In this document: one piece after another, positions 25,323-30,433 of the stretch
Layout: the number at the start of each line of letters is the position of its first letter
How positions within the stretch are numbered: the stretch's first letter is position 1
NCBI GenBank assembly: GCA_949747725.1
Contig: CATKFJ010000407.1
Location: forward strand, 1-30,433
From: an uncultured bacterium
Lineage (GTDB): Bacteria; Bacillota; Clostridia; Christensenellales; Pumilibacteraceae
Direction of reading: 5' to 3'
DNA length: 30,433 nt
The notes under the pieces: model-generated
Seen by the model: the letters and a program-made list of their open reading frames with translations, nothing else
Databases searched by the model: none
Told to the model about the DNA's origin: nothing
Made by a program: the position numbers and the translations under genes

Positions 25323-25351
25323 TTGACTTTTACAATACAAGCGACTATAAT
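25323..25351 (+). promoter_or_regulatory. Promoter of the ArsR-type regulator gene
   Basis: TTGACT (25323-25328), 17 bp, TATAAT (25346-25351), about 47 nt upstream of the ATG. Confidence 0.75.
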
Positions 25352-25397
25352 ATAAAAATTGCATGTTCTTAAATAAACGACACAAGGCAGGTGCATC

Positions 25398-26408
25398 ATG
25401 TCGGAAAGCGATTCCCGACTTAAACTGTTGACGCTGTACGATACGGAAGAAGAGCTGGCAAAAGTATGCTCGGCGCTGTCCGTTCAGACGCGACGCGACA
25501 TAGTAAAGCTTGTTACCAAGCTTCCGCTCAGCGTGAACGAAATAGCCTGGAAACTGAACATTCCCGTATCTACGGCTTCCTTTCATATAAAGACGCTTGT
25601 AGAGGCAAATGTACTGCGTTACACGTCGGGCACGAACAAGCGCGGCAACGAAAAACTTATTTCGCTTAACGCCGTGATGTTCAATCTGTTTTTAGACAGA
25701 GATTCCGCTATAGTAGCCGACAACGTGCAGGTGATAAACGTGCCGATAGGCAGCTACACGGCATACCGCGCCGAGCCGACGTGCGGCATAAACACTCCCG
25801 ACGGCGTGCTTGTTATAGAAGATACGCCCGCGATGTTCTCCTCGCCCGAGCGGTTCAACGCAGGGCATATTTGGCTTAAACGCGGATATTTGGAATATAC
25901 CGTGCCGTTGCTAAACTATTCGGGTTCGCGCTCTATCGGACCAAATTCGCTGTACGACAAGCGCGCAATACGTTCGCTGTGTTTCAGATTCGAGCTGTGC
26001 AGCGAAACGGCTATGTACGACCACAACTGCAAAAGCGACATTACGTTTTCGGTGAACGGGCTGGAAGCTTGCACGTTTTTGAGTACGGGCGATTTCGGCG
26101 AACACCGCGGCAAACTCAATCCCGAATGGATGTCAAGCTCCGATTCGCAATACGGTCTGCTTTACAGCATCGACATACGTTACGACGGCACGTATCTGAA
26201 CGAAAAACGCGTTTCCGAACTCGCCATAGAGGACTTGAAACTGATAGACAACGATCTGCTCACGTTCAGGATAGAAGTCAAGCCCGACGCAAAGCATGTG
26301 GGCGGATTCAATCTTTTCGGCAAAACGTTCGGCGATTACCAACAAGACATAGATATAATCGTCACATACCAAAACTCATATATGCAACCCAAAACTAAAC
26401 GAACATAA
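25398..26408 (+). CDS. ArsR-type one-component regulator with large C-terminal domain
   Basis: A 336-residue protein. Residues 20-95 form a winged helix (VCSALSVQTRRDIVKLV, SVNEIAWKLNIPVSTASFHIKTL, then a wing). The remaining 240 residues are rich in predicted beta strands with aromatic and Asn/Gly turns (DITFSVNGLEACTF, GGFNLFGKTFGDY) and are not recognised; they probably sense a sugar or other ligand. Ordinary ArsR repressors are about 100-120 residues, so this is an enlarged, fused form. It is divergent from the glycan operon with a candidate operator between them, so it most likely controls that operon. Ribosome site AAGG/CAGGTG. The MATE exporter gene starts 13 nt after its stop. Confidence 0.8.
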   Translation: MSESDSRLKLLTLYDTEEELAKVCSALSVQTRRDIVKLVTKLPLSVNEIAWKLNIPVSTASFHIKTLVEANVLRYTSGTNKRGNEKLISLNAVMFNLFLDRDSAIVADNVQVINVPIGSYTAYRAEPTCGINTPDGVLVIEDTPAMFSSPERFNAGHIWLKRGYLEYTVPLLNYSGSRSIGPNSLYDKRAIRSLCFRFELCSETAMYDHNCKSDITFSVNGLEACTFLSTGDFGEHRGKLNPEWMSSSDSQYGLLYSIDIRYDGTYLNEKRVSELAIEDLKLIDNDLLTFRIEVKPDAKHVGGFNLFGKTFGDYQQDIDIIVTYQNSYMQPKTKRT

Positions 26409-26421
26409 CCGACGGATCATT

Positions 26422-28050
26422 ATGCATATCAACTTTTTACATAAACACGCGCGAAAAAAGATCGATCTCACAAACGGATGTATTTGGAAAACGATACTCG
26501 TCTTTTCCATACCGATATTTTTTTCGTACGTATTGCAAAACATTTACAGCATCGCGGACGCAGCTATATGCGGACAGACGCTTTCGGCATACGATGTAGC
26601 CGGCGTGAACGATACGGGATCGATAAGTTTTTTGTTCTTACAGTTCGCATTCGGCTGTACTGCCGGCATGAGCACTCTGCTATCCGAAAACATCGGCAAA
26701 AGCGACGAACAAGCGATAAAAAAGACGTTCGCCACACAACTCAGGTTGAGCGCTATAATTTGCGTTGTATTGATCGCCGTGGGACTGCTTACGCTCGATC
26801 CCATTCTCTCCCTTATAGGCATAAGCCCGTCGGGTGCGGAAACAAACAACATGCTGTACACGGCGGCTAAAACTTATATGACCGTAATAATCGGCGGCAT
26901 GTGCGCGCAGTATTTTTACAACTTTATGTTCAGCACACTGCGCAGCCTTGGCGATTCCTTTACGCCGTTGATTTTCCTCGTTATTTCAAGCGTGACAAAT
27001 ATAGCGCTCGACTGTCTTTTTATAATGGCGTTCGATTGGGGCGTAGCAGGCGCCGCGGGAGCGACAATAGCGTCCCAAGTTTTATCGGCGGCGCTGTGTT
27101 TTGTATTCGCACTTAAAAAATATCCCGTGCTGCGCATCAAACCGGCGGACTTCAAGCCGGATTTAAAATACGACTTGAAATGCTTGAGTCAAGGGATTCC
27201 GCTCGGACTGCAATTTTCTATTCTCGCGTTCGGACTGATCGCGCTTGCAAACGGCATTGTCGCGTTTGACAAAACTCCCGACGGCATAATAGTAACGGGC
27301 GCGCCGGCGCAAAACGGATTTGCTTCGGCGAACCGCGTTTCCAATATAATGTCGCTTTTCCCCAACGCGCTTGCCACGGCTATTCTCCCGTTTATAAGTC
27401 AAAATCTCGGCGCAAAGAAATACGACCGAATAAAAAGCGGTTACATTCAAACATTGATAATTATGCTTATAGTAAGCGCGACTTGCGCCGCTATCGGATT
27501 TTTGATAAGCATAAACGGCGCGTATCAGTATGTATTGCTCAGTTCGGAAAAAATATCGGCGGCAAGCATAGAATACGGTCGGCTGTTTATGCTGACGCAT
27601 CTTCCAACCCTGCCGGCATTAGGAATTCTCGTTATATCGCGCAACGCCGTACAGGGTTTGGAAAAACCTCTGTTTCCGTTGCTGTCGGGAATAGCCGAGT
27701 TGGTTGTGAGAATAGTTATATGCATGTTTCTGCCGGCGCTCATAAACGGCGGTCCTATCGACTGTATGGCGTCGGGCGGCGCGTATTTGGCTCTGACTGC
27801 GGCAGATCCGCTCGCCTGGTTGTCGGCAGACATTATTTTGATGCCGTCTACCGTCTACAATATTCGCAAACTCATAAAAAAGCAAAACGCTACGGTACCG
27901 GACGTCGCCGAACAAACGCTTTGCGATTCGGGATCGGAATCGGAATCCACGGGATCGGACACATCCGAGACGATCGATAACGACTGTGAAGAAAATTCGT
28001 TCGCAGTAAATCAGATCGATCGGGCGTGCGGCGCGCGGGATGATCAATAA
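26422..28050 (+). CDS. MATE-family efflux transporter
   Basis: A 542-residue membrane protein with about twelve hydrophobic segments in two related halves. The start of the first half (LTNGCIWKTILVFSIPIFFSYVLQ, then YSIADAAICGQTL) is typical of MATE Na+- or H+-driven drug exporters. After the last membrane segment there is a 50-residue acidic Ser/Glu/Asp tail (SGSESESTGSDTSE), which is unusual. It follows the regulator by 13 nt and is probably cotranscribed; the ribosome site is weak (GGATC), which fits coupling. Its transported compound and any relation to glycan use are unknown. Confidence 0.92.
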   Translation: MHINFLHKHARKKIDLTNGCIWKTILVFSIPIFFSYVLQNIYSIADAAICGQTLSAYDVAGVNDTGSISFLFLQFAFGCTAGMSTLLSENIGKSDEQAIKKTFATQLRLSAIICVVLIAVGLLTLDPILSLIGISPSGAETNNMLYTAAKTYMTVIIGGMCAQYFYNFMFSTLRSLGDSFTPLIFLVISSVTNIALDCLFIMAFDWGVAGAAGATIASQVLSAALCFVFALKKYPVLRIKPADFKPDLKYDLKCLSQGIPLGLQFSILAFGLIALANGIVAFDKTPDGIIVTGAPAQNGFASANRVSNIMSLFPNALATAILPFISQNLGAKKYDRIKSGYIQTLIIMLIVSATCAAIGFLISINGAYQYVLLSSEKISAASIEYGRLFMLTHLPTLPALGILVISRNAVQGLEKPLFPLLSGIAELVVRIVICMFLPALINGGPIDCMASGGAYLALTAADPLAWLSADIILMPSTVYNIRKLIKKQNATVPDVAEQTLCDSGSESESTGSDTSETIDNDCEENSFAVNQIDRACGARDDQ

Positions 28051-28054
28051 TAGG

Positions 28055-28092
28055 AAAAGAGCGGTAAACCGTATCGGTCTACCGCTCTTTTT
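28055..28092 (+). terminator. Terminator after the MATE gene, probably bidirectional
   Basis: A 12-bp outer stem (AAAAGAGCGGTA / TACCGCTCTTTT) with an inner ACCG/CGGT helix, followed by T residues. It lies between two converging genes and begins 4 nt after the MATE stop. Confidence 0.85.
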
Positions 28093-28108
28093 GTATTATT
28101 GACGAATA

Positions 28109-28276
28109 TTATTCGGTGATAGCGCCGGTCGGGCACTCGCCCTCGCACGCACCGCAATCGATGCAAACGTCTGCGTCTACGACATATTTGCCGTCGCCTT
28201 CGCTGATCGCATTTACCGGGCAAGCCGCCGCGCATGCGCCGCATGCTACGCATTCATCGGAAATTTTGTGTGCCAT
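28109..28276 (-). CDS. 2[4Fe-4S] ferredoxin
   Basis: A 55-residue clostridial-type ferredoxin with two complete cluster motifs: Cys9, 12, 15, 19 (CVACGACAAACP) and Cys38, 41, 44, 48 (CIDCGACEGECP). It transfers low-potential electrons in the cytoplasm of anaerobes. The open frame extends upstream, but the ATG at 28276 has a perfect GGAGG site and the canonical N-terminus (MAHKISDEC). It is monocistronic with a consensus promoter. Confidence 0.96.
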   Translation of the reverse strand: MAHKISDECVACGACAAACPVNAISEGDGKYVVDADVCIDCGACEGECPTGAITE

Positions 28277-28312
28277 GATTATTACCTCCAAAAAGTTGAA
28301 TAATTTTTGTAT

Positions 28313-28341
28313 ATTATAACATCTATCCGATTCATTGTCAA
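28313..28341 (-). promoter_or_regulatory. Consensus promoter of the ferredoxin gene
   Basis: Minus strand TTGACA (28336-28341), 17 bp, TATAAT (28313-28318), giving a leader of about 30 nt. Both boxes are perfect, implying high expression. Confidence 0.85.
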
Positions 28342-28398
28342 TTCGGAAAATACAATAAAATCGGTTAGTCGCTGCGAACAATTTATACAGAGAGTATT

Positions 28399-29382
28399 TT
28401 ATTCCACCGAAAACGTATACTCGATAACCTCGTCGTACGGCTTATCGGGCGTACACACTCCGCAATCGTTCGGGCAGGCATGGATACCGTCGGGATGGTA
28501 TTGGCACTCGAAACAGGTCGACCTGTATTCGCCGAAGTTATCGCCGAACACGACCACGCACGGATACGTTGTTCTAACCTCGAGTTTTAATCCGCTTAAC
28601 GGCGAATACAGCGAGCAAGCGAGCTTATCGAGTCCGCGTTCCGCCAAAAAGAACGGGTGATCGTATCCTAACGTATGGCGTTGAACGGACGCGTCTTTTA
28701 AATGATCGCCCATCTTATGCGCATGCGTAAAATCGAACTGCGGCGGCACGTCGATTATATCCCTAACTATAAGCCGTTCGTCAAGCACGCCAACGCGCGG
28801 CGCATTCAAAAACACGTCCTGTTCGGTTACAGCCTGCCGACGGTTGCCCGACATATCCCAATATACATGGTTTGTAAGATTAAGCAATGTTTTGCTGTCG
28901 GGCTTGCCGAAGAACATTATCGCAAATTTGTTTTCGTTCTCATACACTCTGTAAGTTACGGTTATATCGACGTTACCGAAATATCCGCCCTCGCCGTCCG
29001 CGCACGAACAATCGAAAACGACGTCCGTATATTCGGCGTTCTCTTTGGTTTTTACGGTAAAGACTTTGGTATGCAAGCCCGTACCGCCGCCGTGAAGATT
29101 ATCCACGCCTTTGTTGTTCTTTTCGAGCACGGCTGTCCTGCCGTCTATAGAAAACGTGGCGTTCTCTATGCGACCCGATGTTCTGCCGATAGTCATACCG
29201 TTGTAATCGCGCGCGTATCCTCTGTCCGTCAGTCGCGTTACTTCGCACCGTTCACCGTTTTTGTCGGGAAGCGTAATGCTCATAATACCTGCGCCGAGCG
29301 CACACAATTTTATATTCAAGCCCGATGTATTGCCGAGCGTTACCGTTTCGGCATTCTCGAATTTACCTTTTTCGATTTTCAT
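28399..29382 (-). CDS. galM: Aldose 1-epimerase (mutarotase)
   Basis: A 327-residue enzyme that interconverts alpha and beta anomers of galactose or glucose. Family motifs are present: GRTSGRI, NLHGG (His97), LTNHVYWDMSG with catalytic His172, GYDHPF with Asp241, and the base Glu292. The Glu lies in CFECQYHPDGIH where typical members have CLETQ; more cysteines follow (Cys303, 307, 310), which is unusual. It starts 16 nt after galE with an AAGGAG site, so the two genes form an operon for galactose use. Substrate could also be another aldose. Confidence 0.94.
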   Translation of the reverse strand: MKIEKGKFENAETVTLGNTSGLNIKLCALGAGIMSITLPDKNGERCEVTRLTDRGYARDYNGMTIGRTSGRIENATFSIDGRTAVLEKNNKGVDNLHGGGTGLHTKVFTVKTKENAEYTDVVFDCSCADGEGGYFGNVDITVTYRVYENENKFAIMFFGKPDSKTLLNLTNHVYWDMSGNRRQAVTEQDVFLNAPRVGVLDERLIVRDIIDVPPQFDFTHAHKMGDHLKDASVQRHTLGYDHPFFLAERGLDKLACSLYSPLSGLKLEVRTTYPCVVVFGDNFGEYRSTCFECQYHPDGIHACPNDCGVCTPDKPYDEVIEYTFSVE

Positions 29383-29398
29383 AAAGCTCCTTAACGTA

Positions 29399-30412
29399 TT
29401 AACCGTTGTAACCCTTGGGGTTCATTGTCTGCCACTTCCATAACGACGCGCACATTACGTCGATACCGAGTTCCGCTTTCCAACCGAGTTCTTTAAGCGC
29501 CTTGCTTGCGTCGGCATAGTTTGAGTCTATATCGCCGGCTCTGCGCGGTTTTATGGAATATGCAAGCTTGTGACCGCACGCCTTTTCGAACGCGTGTATC
29601 ACGTCGAGAACGCTGTATCCTATGCCTGTGCCGAGGTTATAAGTATAAACGCCCGAATTGCGTATTTTTTCTATAGCCGCAACGTGTCCGCGCGCAAGAT
29701 CCACCACATGGATGTAATCGCGCACTCCCGTGCCGTCGTGAGTATCGTAATCATTGCCGAAAACGCCTACTTCTTTAAGCTCGCCTACGGCGACCTTGGC
29801 TATATACGGCGTGAGATTGTTAGGTATGCCCTTGGGGTCCTCGCCAATAAGTCCGCTCTCATGCGCGCCTACGGGATTAAAGTACCGCAATATGACCACC
29901 GTCCAATCGTTATCTGACGCGTACACGTCGCGCAACATTATTTCTTGAAAATACTTGCTCGTGCCGTAAGGATTGGTAGTTCCGCCTATCTTACACGTTT
30001 CGTCGAGCGGAAGTTTTTCGGGCGTGCCGTACACGGTGGCAGACGACGAAAATACTATCTTTTTGCAACCGCCTTCGCGCATCGCGTTTAGCAAAACAAG
30101 CGTACCCGTAAGATTATTGTCATAATATTCTATGGGTTTCACACAGCTTTCGCCCACCGCTTTAAGTCCGGCAAAGTGAATAACGCTGTCTATGACGTTA
30201 TCTTTGAATATTTTGGTCAGCAGTTTGGCGTCGCGCACGTCGCCGTTGTACAGTTTGACCGATTTCCCCGTTATCTTTTGCACGCGCCTAAGCGATTCGG
30301 CGGACGAATTGCAAAAGTTGTCTATAACGACTACATCATGTCCGGCATTGAGCAGCTCCACGCACGTATGCGACCCGATATATCCGGCGCCGCCGGTAAC
30401 AAGTATTGTCAT
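29399..30412 (-). CDS. galE: UDP-glucose 4-epimerase
   Basis: A 337-residue short-chain dehydrogenase-like enzyme of the Leloir pathway that interconverts UDP-galactose and UDP-glucose. The NAD-binding motif is TGGAGYIGSH (residues 6-15), and the active site has the SSSAT serine at about 124 and Tyr149-x3-Lys153 (NPYGTSK). Length is normal. A GGAGGTG site lies upstream of the ATG; its promoter lies at or beyond the right edge. It is followed by galM. Confidence 0.97.
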   Translation of the reverse strand: MTILVTGGAGYIGSHTCVELLNAGHDVVVIDNFCNSSAESLRRVQKITGKSVKLYNGDVRDAKLLTKIFKDNVIDSVIHFAGLKAVGESCVKPIEYYDNNLTGTLVLLNAMREGGCKKIVFSSSATVYGTPEKLPLDETCKIGGTTNPYGTSKYFQEIMLRDVYASDNDWTVVILRYFNPVGAHESGLIGEDPKGIPNNLTPYIAKVAVGELKEVGVFGNDYDTHDGTGVRDYIHVVDLARGHVAAIEKIRNSGVYTYNLGTGIGYSVLDVIHAFEKACGHKLAYSIKPRRAGDIDSNYADASKALKELGWKAELGIDVMCASLWKWQTMNPKGYNG

Positions 30413-30433
30413 AATTTTACACCTCCGAAAAGT

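Noticed and set aside
25136..25397. A riboswitch in the leader of the glycan operon
   Set aside because: The predicted leader is only about 60 nt and shows no recognisable aptamer or terminator structure.

Overview
The window looks like a chromosomal segment of an uncultured, probably gut-associated Clostridia-type member of the Bacillota. This is inferred from the gene content (flotillin/NfeD pair, YesL-like DUF624 protein, CUT1-type sugar ABC importer without its own ATPase, Cys-anchored lipoproteins), strong AGGAGG-type ribosome binding sites and consensus TTGACA/TATAAT promoters. No rRNA, tRNA, CRISPR array, transposase or prophage gene was recognised. The species cannot be named from the sequence alone.

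Left part (1-13 kb), mostly housekeeping and envelope genes. In order: an acyl carrier protein with a strong terminator; an FtsX-like permease; a membrane HtrA-like protease overlapping a transglutaminase-like lipoprotein; uracil-DNA glycosylase; a small ArsR repressor; a short Met/Leu-rich protein of unknown function; a 71-bp tandem repeat array; arginyl-tRNA synthetase; a DUF3810-type membrane metalloprotease-like protein; an nfeD-flotillin operon; and a metallo-beta-lactamase-fold hydrolase.

Middle part (13.1-25.2 kb) is one polysaccharide-utilisation operon of eight genes on the minus strand. Reading in the direction of transcription: DUF624 membrane protein, sugar-binding lipoprotein, two permeases, a CBM9-like lipoprotein interrupted by an in-frame amber codon, a GH43 lipoprotein, a cytoplasmic GH2 enzyme, and an 874-residue lipoprotein built from duplicated LamG-like modules. 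A promoter lies at 25201-25229 and a terminator at 13086-13117. The likely scheme is: surface GH43 trims a hemicellulose- or arabinan-like glycan, the importer brings in oligosaccharides, GH2 finishes them inside, and the last lipoprotein probably helps bind glycan at the surface. A divergent ArsR-type one-component regulator (25398) probably controls the operon through a perfect inverted repeat midway between the two promoters.

Right part (26.4-30.4 kb): a MATE exporter following the regulator, a 2[4Fe-4S] ferredoxin, and a galE-galM pair for galactose metabolism, consistent with a galactose- or hemicellulose-fed lifestyle.

Most notable signals: (i) an array of TTCGACAATGTCGAA palindromes spaced exactly 35 bp apart upstream of the HtrA promoter; (ii) two promoters (htrA-like, arsR) placed so close to the start codon that the mRNAs should be essentially leaderless; (iii) the 71-bp minisatellite next to argS; (iv) the amber-interrupted CBM9 gene; (v) the internally duplicated LamG lipoprotein; (vi) the regulator and its putative operator; (vii) a cysteine cluster around the catalytic Glu of GalM.
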